This document shows positions 1-8,651 of a stretch of 48,743 nucleotides of DNA, one piece after another; the stretch's first letter is position 1, and each line of letters starts with the position of its first letter. The DNA lies in contig PMUP01000056.1 of the NCBI GenBank assembly GCA_003166865.1, positions 53,104 through 101,846 of the forward strand. Reading direction: 5' to 3'. Position numbers and translations under genes: made by a program. Source of the stretch: Bryobacterales bacterium (GTDB lineage Bacteria > Acidobacteriota > Terriglobia > Bryobacterales > Bryobacteraceae). The notes under the pieces are model-generated. The model made no database searches. It saw nothing but the letters and a program-made list of their open reading frames with translations, and was not told where the DNA came from.

Positions 1-443
1 GCGATGTACAACGGTTTGATCCCCATGCGATCGCGAGCCAGGACGAGCCGGCGGTCAGACGCACGCCACAGCGCCACCGCGAACATCCCGCGCAGCCGCG
101 CGAAACACTCTGTGTCCCACTCGAGGAACGCATTCAGAACGGTTTCGGTGTCGCAGTGGGAGCGGAAGCGATATCCGCGCTGTTCCAGTTCCCGGCGCAA
201 TTCCAGATGATTGTAGATCTCGCCATTGAAGACGATGACGGTGTCGTCATCCTCGGATATGATGGGCTGATCTCCCCCGTCAATATCGATAATCTTCAGG
301 CGCGCGGCGCCGAGGGAGACGGCCTCGGACTCAAAGACGCCTTGCTGGTTCGGACCGCGATGGAAGAGTGTCGCAACCGCATTCTGGATTCGCCCGGGCG
401 CCGCGGCGCGATGTCCATGCGTAAAGCCTGCAATGCCGCACAA
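1..443 (-). CDS. asnB: Asparagine synthetase (glutamine-hydrolysing), N-terminal part, cut by window edge
   Basis: The reverse strand from 443 translates as M-C-G-I-A-G-F-T-H-G and continues for 147 codons without a stop to the window edge. Cys2 is the expected nucleophile of a class II glutamine amidotransferase domain. Typical family motifs follow: FHRGPN, the stretch VFNGEIYNH, a SHCDTETVL segment and a DRMGIKPLY segment. The start is TTG at 443-441; no in-frame ATG precedes it before a stop, and a strong GAGGGGGAG ribosome site lies at 452-460. The enzyme would make asparagine, or amidate a sugar or peptide in a surface-polymer locus; the visible half does not separate these. The synthetase domain lies outside the window. 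Confidence 0.93.
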   Translation of the reverse strand, partial: MCGIAGFTHGHRAAAPGRIQNAVATLFHRGPNQQGVFESEAVSLGAARLKIIDIDGGDQPIISEDDDTVIVFNGEIYNHLELRRELEQRGYRFRSHCDTETVLNAFLEWDTECFARLRGMFAVALWRASDRRLVLARDRMGIKPLYI

Positions 444-586
444 TTCAGCAGCTCCCCCTCATCCGGGACGTTGAGTCCCTCTATACGTTACCCCATTTAA
501 GAACATAGCTGCACCAAGGGTCGAGGGCAGCCACGAGTCTCAAACAATAGACGTCTTAGTATAAGCTTGTGAGGGGCCATTTTCCG

Positions 587-1069
587 ATGAATAGCGCGAA
601 AACCAAACTGCGGTTTTTGTGTGGAACATTGTGTGTGGCGGCTGTGTGCGGCGCGCAGGACACGCTCCCAGCGGATGCTCACAAGGTTGGCGGCGGCGTC
701 AGCTCGCCGCGTCTTCTCTATAAGGTTGAGCCAGAGTATTCCGAGGAAGCTCGCAAATCCCGGCTGGAGGGGACGGTCACGTTGCGAATCGTTGTCGGCT
801 CGGATGGCAAGGACCGCGATTTCAAAGTTTTGCGTAGGCTAGGCCTAGGTCTGGATGAAAATGCAATCACGGCGTCGCGGCCCGTTATCGAAAAGGGTCC
901 GGCTCCTCGTGTCGCCGATGATGCCATTAGCGCGACCGCCACGGCGACATTCGACATTGATGAAAAAGGTATGCCGGTTAACCTCCAAGTGTGGAGGTTC
1001 AAGCCCGCCTCCCAGGATGGCCGTCCTACTTCCGTTTCTTGCACCATGGATTTTGTTCGGGGAGGATAA
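587..1069 (+). CDS. Exported TonB C-terminal-domain protein with collapsed tandem domain
   Basis: A 160-residue protein with a signal peptide (about residues 1-23) and a TonB_C fold: PRLLYKVEPEYSEEA at 41-55, then EGTVTLRIVV and LGLGLDENAITA at 85-96. The usual next element (a helix end plus WRFKPA) is displaced: WRFKPA appears only at 136-141 after 39 extra residues that resemble the start of a second TonB_C copy (FDIDEKGMPVNLQV). The protein therefore looks like two tandem domains that lost their middle. ATG587 is preferred over GTG569 because GAGGGG at 571-576 is well placed for it. It is first in a run with the NHL, cupin and M20 genes. Lacking an N-terminal TonB anchor it is unlikely to be a true energy transducer. 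Confidence 0.75.
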   Translation: MNSAKTKLRFLCGTLCVAAVCGAQDTLPADAHKVGGGVSSPRLLYKVEPEYSEEARKSRLEGTVTLRIVVGSDGKDRDFKVLRRLGLGLDENAITASRPVIEKGPAPRVADDAISATATATFDIDEKGMPVNLQVWRFKPASQDGRPTSVSCTMDFVRGG

Positions 1070-1074
1070 ATCCG

Positions 1075-2304
1075 ATGAAACGCGGCTTGTTGTTGTGTAT
1101 TGCGCTGGTGGCGCTTTTGGGTCAGCTGCATAAGCGTTCTGTGGTTCACGCCGCCGCGGTGATGGCGCCACGGTTTGAAGTGGATCCGTTCTGGCCGAAG
1201 CCGCTGCCCAATCATTGGATTCTCGGCCAAACCATCGGCGTTTCGGCCGACGCCCAGGACCATATCTGGATCATTCATCGCGTTGGTTCGCTCGAAGCCG
1301 GCGAACAGCACGCCACCACCACTCCGCCCATCTCGCAGTGCTGCGGACCAGCGCCGCCGGTTCTAGAGTTCGATCAGGAAGGCAACCTGATCGGGCACTG
1401 GGGCGGTCCGGGCGCCGGTTACGATTGGCCCGAGTCGGCGCACGGGATCACGGTCGACTACAAGGGCAACGTTTGGCTGGGCGGCAACGGCCGGGGACCG
1501 CAAAGCGGGCGGGGCGCGATCAACGGCCAGGATGAGGAGTCGAAGCCCGGCGACAAAGTCGATAGCTTTCACGATAATTCTATTCTCAAGTTCACGCAAG
1601 ACGGAAACTTCCTGTTGCAGATCGGCAAGCCCGGCCATAGCAAAGGCAGCAACGATGTCGAGAATGTCCGGCTGGCGGCTAAGACCTTCGTCGATCCGAA
1701 GACCAATGAGCTGTACGTCGCGGATGGCTACGGCAACCATCGCGTGATCGTGTTCGACGCCGACACCGGCCGGTACAAGCGGCATTGGGGCGCTTACGGC
1801 CACAAGCCCGACGACGCAGACCTAGGCCCGTATAAACCGGATGGCCCGCCCGCGCAGCAGTTTCGCAATCCGGTGCACTGCGCCATGCTGTCGAACGACG
1901 GTCTATTGTATGTCTGCGATCGCGTGAACGATCGGATACAGGTCTTCCATCCGGACGGGACTTTCGTCAAAGAGGCGTTCATCGAGAAGCAGACGCTGGG
2001 TTCCGGATCGGTTTGGGATATTACCTTTTCGCACGATCCGCAGCAGAACTTCTTGTATGTCGCGGATGGAGAAAACGACCGCGTGCACATCGTGGACCGC
2101 GCGTCACTCGAAGTTCTGACAACCTTTGGCGAAGGCGGCCGCCAGCCTGGCGAATTCTACGGCGTGCATAGCATCGCCACCGATTCAAAGGGCAACATTT
2201 ACACCACCGAGACCTACCGCGGGCAACGAGTGCAGCGATTCGTGTATAAAGGTTTGGCGCCGGTCACCAGCAAGGACCAGCGCGTCGTGTGGCCTCAGCA
2301 TTAA
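1075..2304 (+). CDS. Exported NHL-repeat six-bladed beta-propeller protein
   Basis: A 409-residue protein starting MKRGLLLCIALVALL, a Sec signal peptide ending near residue 27. The body carries repeated NHL-type blades: GNHRVIVFDADTGRYKRHWG, DRVNDRIQVFHPDGTF, ENDRVHIVDRASLEVLTTFG and GQRVQRFVYKG. Such propellers are periplasmic or surface proteins for binding or for lyase-type catalysis; the sequence does not tell which. The start is ATG1075 with GGGGAGGA at 1059-1066; longer upstream readings only run through the previous gene. It begins five bases after that gene's stop, so the two are probably cotranscribed. Confidence 0.85.
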   Translation: MKRGLLLCIALVALLGQLHKRSVVHAAAVMAPRFEVDPFWPKPLPNHWILGQTIGVSADAQDHIWIIHRVGSLEAGEQHATTTPPISQCCGPAPPVLEFDQEGNLIGHWGGPGAGYDWPESAHGITVDYKGNVWLGGNGRGPQSGRGAINGQDEESKPGDKVDSFHDNSILKFTQDGNFLLQIGKPGHSKGSNDVENVRLAAKTFVDPKTNELYVADGYGNHRVIVFDADTGRYKRHWGAYGHKPDDADLGPYKPDGPPAQQFRNPVHCAMLSNDGLLYVCDRVNDRIQVFHPDGTFVKEAFIEKQTLGSGSVWDITFSHDPQQNFLYVADGENDRVHIVDRASLEVLTTFGEGGRQPGEFYGVHSIATDSKGNIYTTETYRGQRVQRFVYKGLAPVTSKDQRVVWPQH

Positions 2305-2320
2305 TCAGGAGAGAATGAAC

Positions 2321-2911
2321 ATGCGAATCGATTGGAAAATTCTGTTTCTGGCCGGTTGCGCCTCAGCGCTGCTGGCGCAGGACTCGCACCCCAGTTGCAA
2401 CAAATGCTCGGGCACGTATATCGCGAGCGGCGAGATTCAGGCGTACCTCAAACGAGCGCCGGCCAACGCTGTTGTCACCGATCAGCAGGTTCGAGCCGTG
2501 GACGTGGGCAAGAGCAACGTGGATATTGGCGTGGTGTATCGCAGTAAGACCGCGGGCGGCGCGGTGGCCGAACACGACTTGGTGAGCGAGGTTTATCACA
2601 TCATCGACGGATCGGCGACGTTGGTTCTGGGCTCCGACATTACGGAGTTGAAACGGCGGCCGGCTGACGATCGTGCTGTGCGGTTGTTGAACGGTCCGGG
2701 AGGCAACGGCGTCTCCATTCGCGGCGGCGCAACTTACCAACTCAAGCCGGGCGACGTGGTGATCATACCCGCGGGCGTCGGGCACTGGTTCACTAAAATC
2801 GACGACCACATCGCGTATTTGATGGTGCGCGTGGACCCGGACAAAGCAACTCCGCTCAAGGACGAAGCTGCGTCGAAAGCTGATCTGAGCGGCAGCCCAG
2901 ACGCGCGATAA
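2321..2911 (+). CDS. Exported cupin-domain protein
   Basis: A 196-residue protein with an N-terminal signal peptide (MRIDWKILFLAGCASALLAQ) followed by a CNKC pair near the mature end and one cupin barrel. Cupin motif 1 is seen as EHDLVSEVYHIIDG and motif 2 as LKPGDVVIIPAGVGHWF, giving the His/Glu/His set for a metal site. ATG2321 is preferred over ATG2315 because AGGAGAG at 2307-2313 lies about seven bases upstream of it. It follows the NHL gene by 16 bases and precedes the M20 gene by 33. The substrate is unknown; it may be a metal-dependent isomerase or dioxygenase, or a small-molecule binder. Confidence 0.8.
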   Translation: MRIDWKILFLAGCASALLAQDSHPSCNKCSGTYIASGEIQAYLKRAPANAVVTDQQVRAVDVGKSNVDIGVVYRSKTAGGAVAEHDLVSEVYHIIDGSATLVLGSDITELKRRPADDRAVRLLNGPGGNGVSIRGGATYQLKPGDVVIIPAGVGHWFTKIDDHIAYLMVRVDPDKATPLKDEAASKADLSGSPDAR

Positions 2912-2944
2912 TCCGATATCGGCGGTTAGGGAGGGTATTAATCG

Positions 2945-4555
2945 ATGCGAAAACTACTTTTATCCTGCGTGCTTCTTGGAAGCTGCGCCTCCGGCCAACA
3001 GAAGATCGAGCCCGATAAGGAAGCTGCGCTCAAAGCCGACCTGGCCGGCCAAATCGAGGGGATGAAAAAGCAGGCTCAGGTGATGGTCGACAGCGTCTTC
3101 AGTTTCGGCGAGCTGGGATTTCAGGAATTCGAGACGTCCAAGTACCTCACCGGAATCCTCGAAAAGGAAGGTTTCAAGGTCGAGCGCGGTGTAGCCGGCA
3201 TTCCCACCGCATTCGTCGCCACGTGGGGGCAGGGCAAGCCGGTGATCGCGCTCGGCTCTGACATTGACGATATCCCGCAGGCTTCACAGAAACCGGGCGT
3301 GGCCTATCACGATCCCATGATCGAAGGTGCTCCCGGGCATGGAGAAGGCCACAATTCCGGCATGCCGCTCAACATCATTGCCGCCATCGCAGTGAAGAAG
3401 GTGATGGAGCGCGAGCATCTTTCGGGAACCATCAAACTCTGGCCGGGTGTGGCGGAGGAAGATCTGGGCACCAAGGCCTACTACGTGCGCGCGGGAGTTT
3501 TCAAGGACGTCGACGTGGTGCTTTTCTGCCATGTCGGCGACAATTTTCGAGTGACGATCGGCCCGACTACCATGAACGGACTGGTTTCGATTGAATACAG
3601 CTTCAAAGGCGAAAGCGCACACGCGGCGGCCGCGCCGTGGCGTGGAAGAAGCGCTTTGGATGCGGTGGAGCTCATGGACGTGGGCTGGAACTTCCGCCGC
3701 GAACATCTGCGGCTGGCTACGCGGCTGCATTACGTGATTACAAATGGCGGCGATCAGCCGAATGTCGTGCCGCCCAACGCCAGCGTCTGGTATTACTATC
3801 GCGAGGCCGACTACGACCACATCATGAATCTGTGGCGTATCGGCGACAACATGGCGCAAGCAGCGGCGCTGATGACCGACACCACTTATACGTCCCGCCT
3901 GCTCGGGAGCGCGTGGCCCGGACACTTCAACGTTCCGGTAGCCGAAGACATGTACGAGAACATCAAGCGCGTGGGCCTGCCGCAATGGTCGGCGGACGAT
4001 CAGACGCTGGCCAAGGCCCTGCAAAAAGAGCTCAAGGTTCCCGAGCGCGGTCTCGCCGCCAAGATTCCGGAATTGAAGAAGCCGAAGGCCGTGCCAGAGG
4101 CAGATGACGACGATGGTCTAGGCTCGATCGGACCCACCGGCGGCGGCTCCGACGACATCGGCGATATTTCCTGGGCCGTGCCCACCGTGACGCTCAACTA
4201 TCCTTCCAATATTCCAGGCGGCCCTGGACACAACTGGGCCAACGGTGTCTCCATGGCGACGCCCATCGCGCATAAGGGTGTGGTGGCCGGGGCAAAGGTG
4301 CAGGCGATGACGATGCTCGATCTTCTGCTGCACCCGGAACTTGTGCAAAAAAGCTGGGACTACTACAACAACGTCCAGACCAAGGACATCAAGTACAAGA
4401 GCTTCCTACGTCCGGACGACAAGCCGGCCATCTGGCTCAATCAGAAAACGATGGACGAGTTTCGCCCGCGCATGAAGGCGCTCTATTACGATCCATCGAA
4501 ATACGACAACTATCTCGAACAACTTGGGATCAAATATCCGACGGTAGCGAAGTGA
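2945..4555 (+). CDS. Exported M20-family amidohydrolase (AbgB-like)
   Basis: A 536-residue protein with a short lipoprotein-like or Sec leader (MRKLLLSCVLLGSCASGQQ). It has the M20 order: FGELGFQEFETSKYL near residues 54-68, a metal segment GSDIDDIPQA, then GHGEGHNSG, the EED pair, FKGESAHAAAAPW and a C-terminal GGGSDDIGDISWAVPT. In AbgB-type enzymes the second metal motif is usually GHxCGHN; here the Cys position is Glu. The family hydrolyses N-acyl or aminobenzoyl amides of amino acids; the substrate here is not predictable. It is the last gene of the plus-strand run and ends nine bases from the convergent GMC subunit gene. Confidence 0.85.
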   Translation: MRKLLLSCVLLGSCASGQQKIEPDKEAALKADLAGQIEGMKKQAQVMVDSVFSFGELGFQEFETSKYLTGILEKEGFKVERGVAGIPTAFVATWGQGKPVIALGSDIDDIPQASQKPGVAYHDPMIEGAPGHGEGHNSGMPLNIIAAIAVKKVMEREHLSGTIKLWPGVAEEDLGTKAYYVRAGVFKDVDVVLFCHVGDNFRVTIGPTTMNGLVSIEYSFKGESAHAAAAPWRGRSALDAVELMDVGWNFRREHLRLATRLHYVITNGGDQPNVVPPNASVWYYYREADYDHIMNLWRIGDNMAQAAALMTDTTYTSRLLGSAWPGHFNVPVAEDMYENIKRVGLPQWSADDQTLAKALQKELKVPERGLAAKIPELKKPKAVPEADDDDGLGSIGPTGGGSDDIGDISWAVPTVTLNYPSNIPGGPGHNWANGVSMATPIAHKGVVAGAKVQAMTMLDLLLHPELVQKSWDYYNNVQTKDIKYKSFLRPDDKPAIWLNQKTMDEFRPRMKALYYDPSKYDNYLEQLGIKYPTVAK

Positions 4556-4563
4556 GATAAGCG

Positions 4564-5229
4564 CTACGCCTTCTCGTCTTCCCAAGGTTTTCCCGGACGC
4601 CGCATGATCTGCTCCAGGCTCGCCGGCTTGGGTCGAAACTCCGCGCCAAAATGCTGATCGATGTCCTCTTTGTAACTCATGCGCGGCCCCGGAAATCCCA
4701 CTAGTTGCCAGCCGATCAGCCCGGCGTTTCCGCCATGCATTGGATCCGAGAACATGCCCTCGATGGTGTGCGCTCGCAGTAACTGGAAGAAATGCGTCTT
4801 CTCCATCGACTGCAGCTTCTGGATCTGCTCCGCCACTGGAAGCTCGTCGAAATTATTCCCTAGCTTAGCGATGCCCTGATGATAGGTTTCGCGCGGGTTT
4901 TCCTTCCCCTGATAGCCATGCTCGGGATACGAATCGACGAACGGCCCCTTGGTGTAGCGATATTTGTCGGCGCCGTAGGGACCGGCCAGTTGCCTATCGA
5001 TGTAGATCACAACTCCGGCTTCCTTCGCGCCCGGCCCGTTGGCATCGCTGGGGAAGATTCGCTCGCAGGCCGTGGCAATCACACGAGCTTCGCCCGCGGT
5101 GAAAAAGCGGAGCGGAACTTTTACCGTGCCCTCTTGCGCCTGCAACCGAAACGGTTCGCGGGCGAGGGTGTACAGCAGTGTGCCGCCGAGCGCGCTGGCT
5201 GGAATGGTCAAAAATTCGCGGCGTTTCAC
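4564..5229 (-). CDS. Gluconate 2-dehydrogenase-type subunit 3, Tat-exported
   Basis: A 221-residue protein beginning with the Tat motif KRREFLTIPA and hydrophobic stretch, then the subunit 3 core (FFTAGEARVIATACERIFP, HGGNAGLIGWQLVGFPGP). In this family the small subunit carries the Tat signal and brings the folded flavin subunit across the membrane. The start is GTG5229, with AAGGAGG about five bases upstream; its GTGA overlaps the stop of the GMC gene, so the two are translationally coupled. No cytochrome c subunit follows, so the electron acceptor is not identified. Confidence 0.9.
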   Translation of the reverse strand: MKRREFLTIPASALGGTLLYTLAREPFRLQAQEGTVKVPLRFFTAGEARVIATACERIFPSDANGPGAKEAGVVIYIDRQLAGPYGADKYRYTKGPFVDSYPEHGYQGKENPRETYHQGIAKLGNNFDELPVAEQIQKLQSMEKTHFFQLLRAHTIEGMFSDPMHGGNAGLIGWQLVGFPGPRMSYKEDIDQHFGAEFRPKPASLEQIMRRPGKPWEDEKA

Positions 5230-6977
5230 GCCAACCTCCTTGGATGTTTCAAATACTTGTTGATCACCGCGTCGGCGGCCCAGTACGTCACCGCCAGCGC
5301 CGTGAGCGTCGGATTCCCGGACGCGTTCTGCGGGAACGACGAAGCGCCCAGCACCCACAAATTCGGCACGTCCCAGTGCTGGAGATAAGGATTCACCACG
5401 CTGGTCTCGGGCGTGGCCCCCATCATTGCGCCCCCTTGAATGTGCGTGCTCTGATACTGGATCACGTTGTACCTGGCCCGTGACGGGCGCGTGGGATCCA
5501 CCTTCGCTCCCATGGCCGGCGCGATCTTCGCCGAAAGATCGTACGCGAATTCCTGCTGCTTATACTCGTGGTCGGTCCAATTCAGCGTGAAGCGCAGCAG
5601 CGGATCGCCGAACTTGTCGGTGTACGACGGGTCCAGATCCATGTAGTTCTGGCGATACGACATGTGTTCGCCGGCTAATGACAGTTGCGCCACGCGGTCG
5701 CGCCATTGGAGCGAAGCGGCCTTCCACTCCGCGCCCCAATTGGCTTTCGACGTGCCCGGCGGCAGAGCGCCGAAGGACGCGATGGGCAGTTCGCCGTTGC
5801 TGTTGGCGCTCAGCATCCCCAACCGCAGCAGTCCGTCCTCGCCGGTCAGCCCGTTGCCTCCGTCGTAATCGGAAATCCGCTGGCCGACGCACCCCGCGCC
5901 CATAAACGCATTGAGCGGCTTGTCGAAGAAGATCCGCGCGCCGCCCTGCACCTGATGCGTCAGGTTCCGGCCCAGCGTTCCCTTGCCCGCCGCCGGATCG
6001 TACGGCGTGCCGATCTTCGAAAGATACAGCAGGCGCACGTTGTTCAGTGTGAAGGAAGCAAGAACCACGGTTTCGGCGGGCTGGAAGAACTCGTCCCCGT
6101 TCGCATCCGTGAACTGCACCCCAGTAGCGCGCCCGTTCTCATGCACGATGCGGCGCACCCAGCTTCCTGTTCGCAATTGGAAGCTCTTATGTTTGCGCAG
6201 TACCGGGAGCAGCGTATTAGTGGGCTGCGACTTCGCTCCAATCATGCAACCGAAGCGCGAGCAATGGCCGCAGTAGACGCAACCAGGACGTGTCACGCCG
6301 TCGGGATTGGTGAAATTCTCGCTCAGATTGGCCGCAGGCGTCGGATAGGGATGATAGCCCAGCTTCCGCGTCGCCTCCTTGAACAAGAAGGACGCATAGG
6401 AATGCTTCAGCGGCGGCGTGGGGTACTCCTGGGAGCGCGGCGATTCGAAAATATTTCCGCCGTCAATCAGCTTGCCGCCCAGATTGCCGGCCTTGCCGCT
6501 GACCCCCATCATCTGTTCGGCGTACCAATAGTGCGGCTCCAGTTGATCGTACGTCACGCCCCAGTCCTGCACCGCCAGATCCGCGGGCAGGTGAGCAGCC
6601 CCGTGCTTTTCGGTCAGATGCGTTCGCAGAGTGAAGATGTCCGGCATAAAGCGAAAGCACATGCCAGTCCAATGCTCGCCCGCGCCACCCACGCCGGTGC
6701 CCGGATGGAAGGAGCCGTACTGCCGGACAGGAACCGCTGAATCGCGCGCCGAGTGCCGGTGCGTGATGGTTTCTTCGGCGATGTTCTGCATCATGCGCAA
6801 GCGGATGGCGTAGTCCAGCTCGTCCATGTCCATCGCGTAATCGGCCAAGGTTCGGGGCGCGCCGCGTTCCAGCGCCAGCACGCTGACCGAGGTGCGGCTC
6901 ACGAGTTCCTTCGCCATGGCGAGGCCAGTCCAGCCGCCGCCAATGATGGCGACATCTACAGGTTTCAGGTTGGTCAT
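5226..6977 (-). CDS. GMC-family FAD oxidoreductase (sugar or alcohol dehydrogenase large subunit)
   Basis: A 583-residue flavoprotein with a dinucleotide-binding motif VAIIGGGWTGLAMA at residues 9-22, GTGVGGAGEHWTGM in the middle, and the C-terminal GMC_C region with His in QSTHIQGGAMMG and Asn in NASGNPTLTALA, the usual catalytic pair. It has no signal peptide of its own, consistent with hitchhiking on the Tat-signal subunit encoded next (four-base overlap). Relatives oxidise gluconate, fructose, sorbitol or glucose in the periplasm; the substrate is not resolved here. It is the sixth gene of the minus-strand run starting at 13193. Confidence 0.92.
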   Translation of the reverse strand: MTNLKPVDVAIIGGGWTGLAMAKELVSRTSVSVLALERGAPRTLADYAMDMDELDYAIRLRMMQNIAEETITHRHSARDSAVPVRQYGSFHPGTGVGGAGEHWTGMCFRFMPDIFTLRTHLTEKHGAAHLPADLAVQDWGVTYDQLEPHYWYAEQMMGVSGKAGNLGGKLIDGGNIFESPRSQEYPTPPLKHSYASFLFKEATRKLGYHPYPTPAANLSENFTNPDGVTRPGCVYCGHCSRFGCMIGAKSQPTNTLLPVLRKHKSFQLRTGSWVRRIVHENGRATGVQFTDANGDEFFQPAETVVLASFTLNNVRLLYLSKIGTPYDPAAGKGTLGRNLTHQVQGGARIFFDKPLNAFMGAGCVGQRISDYDGGNGLTGEDGLLRLGMLSANSNGELPIASFGALPPGTSKANWGAEWKAASLQWRDRVAQLSLAGEHMSYRQNYMDLDPSYTDKFGDPLLRFTLNWTDHEYKQQEFAYDLSAKIAPAMGAKVDPTRPSRARYNVIQYQSTHIQGGAMMGATPETSVVNPYLQHWDVPNLWVLGASSFPQNASGNPTLTALAVTYWAADAVINKYLKHPRRLA

Positions 6978-7007
6978 GAGTACCTATCTCAGTTAATAAG
7001 CCCTAAT

Positions 7008-8633
7008 TTAGCGCGGATTCAGGGGCGCGGCGCACGCGAAATTCGCCGCATCGTTGGTGTCGCCGGTGCCCTTATAGTGCGCAACCTGCGGGTAGGGGCA
7101 GAGCGGGCGCGTCAGAGTCTTGGAAGGCTCGTCGACCGCGGTTCCCGTGCCGATAATCTTGTCCGGCGCGGTGCCTTTCTCCACCCAGCGGTCCAGCGCC
7201 GAGACAACGTCGTGCTCCGCGTCCACAGCGGCGGATCGACCGCTCTGCAACATATTTCCGAAGTTGTTCGGCCCCGCGCCGCCTCCGCAGTGACCCATTC
7301 CCGGAACCAGGAATAACCGGTAAAAGTCGTTGACGCCGACTCCCGGATCCTTCGCCAGAAACTCACGGACGCGGCCGTAATAGTCGATGGAGCCCAAAGC
7401 CGAAATCGCCGGGTCGCCCCAGCCGTGGTACTGGATGAGCTTGCCCCCGTGCGCGCGGAATGCCCGCAGATCCGGGCTGGTGGAGTTGAGAATGGAGCCG
7501 GCTTTCTCGTCGCCGATCGCGACATCTTTATCGAAATTCATGGTTCGATAATCCCATTTCGGGTTTTCAAATACGACATCCGCATAGAAGGAATTGCTGA
7601 ATGCGAATTGAACGGCTGCGGGCGGCCGTGCGGGGGTAATCCAGAGGGACCAGCCGCCTGGCCCAGCTTCGGTGGCCGGCGGGAATCCGAAAGAAATCTG
7701 GGCGCCGGTACGCGGGTTCTTGGGACCGGAGTAGATCTTGCGCACCGCTTCCACCTGCGGCGATGTGAGGCATTCCGGACTGTCCCCGGCTTTGCAGGTC
7801 AGCACCGCAGGATCGAAATGGCAGGCCCGGGGATCTTCGACGAGTCCGTCCTTCACGCCATCCAGCGCGTCACAAGCAGCCAGCGCGGCCTTCTGGATCG
7901 CAGGGAGCTTGGACGGCGGCAGGTTGCTGGCAGGGTCGTTCAGTAGAGCCTGTTCGTTCCACACACCACCCGCCATCAGGCGCGACCAACTGTTGGCCGG
8001 CGCTCCCGCGATGATGCCATCGAAGTCTTCGGGATAACGCTGTGCCTCCATGAGCGCCTCGCGGCCGCCGTCCGAGCAGCCCACGAAGTAAGAACGCGCG
8101 GGATCCTTGCCATAGAAGGCGCGCACGATCGCCTTGGCCTGTAAGCCGGTCTCATGCACCGCGCGATATCCGAAGTCGACCAGCTTCTCCGGATGTCCCG
8201 TGGCCCAACTTGCGCCGGTTACGCCGCCCTCGTGGCCGTCGTCTGTTCCCGCTGTGGCATATCCGCGCCGCAACGGTTCGATCAGGGACTGCGCCGGAAT
8301 CGCGCCCGCCCACCCGCCGTTGCCGGCCTGCTGATACTTTCCGTTCCAGCTCGCGGCTGGAAGCCACAACTCGAACTTGATTTCGGAATCGCTGGTGGGC
8401 CTGACAACACCTTTCACGACGCAGCGGGCGGGCACATTAACGGGCGGCGAATTCCCGTTGAATCCGGATGTGGAAAACGGTCCCTCTGGAACCAGAATTG
8501 AAGAAGTGATACTCGTGTGCGGCAGCTTGAGGTTCATCAACTGCTCGCAGGATTGCTGCGCGCCAAGCGCAGGTGCCATCACCGCTATCAGGGCTGGCGC
8601 AAATAGAAGCGCCCTACTGGGGTTGTTAGTCAT
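7008..8633 (-). CDS. Tannase/feruloyl esterase family hydrolase, exported
   Basis: A 541-residue protein with a signal peptide (about residues 1-25) and the tannase fold. The nucleophile is Ser187 in GCSDGGREALMEAQRYP, directly preceded by Cys186; a second cysteine follows the catalytic His in VPGMGHCGGG. This is the CS-D-HC arrangement of the family, where a disulfide ties the two catalytic segments. These enzymes cleave esters of phenolic acids (gallate, ferulate, MHET-like esters). A GAGGAGG ribosome site sits just upstream of ATG8633. The gene lies 18 bases after the amidohydrolase gene on the same strand, suggesting a shared transcript for processing of aromatic or plant-derived compounds. 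Confidence 0.92.
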   Translation of the reverse strand: MTNNPSRALLFAPALIAVMAPALGAQQSCEQLMNLKLPHTSITSSILVPEGPFSTSGFNGNSPPVNVPARCVVKGVVRPTSDSEIKFELWLPAASWNGKYQQAGNGGWAGAIPAQSLIEPLRRGYATAGTDDGHEGGVTGASWATGHPEKLVDFGYRAVHETGLQAKAIVRAFYGKDPARSYFVGCSDGGREALMEAQRYPEDFDGIIAGAPANSWSRLMAGGVWNEQALLNDPASNLPPSKLPAIQKAALAACDALDGVKDGLVEDPRACHFDPAVLTCKAGDSPECLTSPQVEAVRKIYSGPKNPRTGAQISFGFPPATEAGPGGWSLWITPARPPAAVQFAFSNSFYADVVFENPKWDYRTMNFDKDVAIGDEKAGSILNSTSPDLRAFRAHGGKLIQYHGWGDPAISALGSIDYYGRVREFLAKDPGVGVNDFYRLFLVPGMGHCGGGAGPNNFGNMLQSGRSAAVDAEHDVVSALDRWVEKGTAPDKIIGTGTAVDEPSKTLTRPLCPYPQVAHYKGTGDTNDAANFACAAPLNPR

Positions 8634-8651
8634 TTAGAAAAATCCTCCTCC

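Noticed and set aside
156-500. 114-codon plus-strand frame at the left edge
   Set aside because: It is the complement of the asparagine synthetase amidotransferase domain, which is far better supported.
5685-6740. 351-codon frame opposite the GMC oxidoreductase
   Set aside because: The GMC frame has complete FAD and catalytic motifs; the antisense frame has none.
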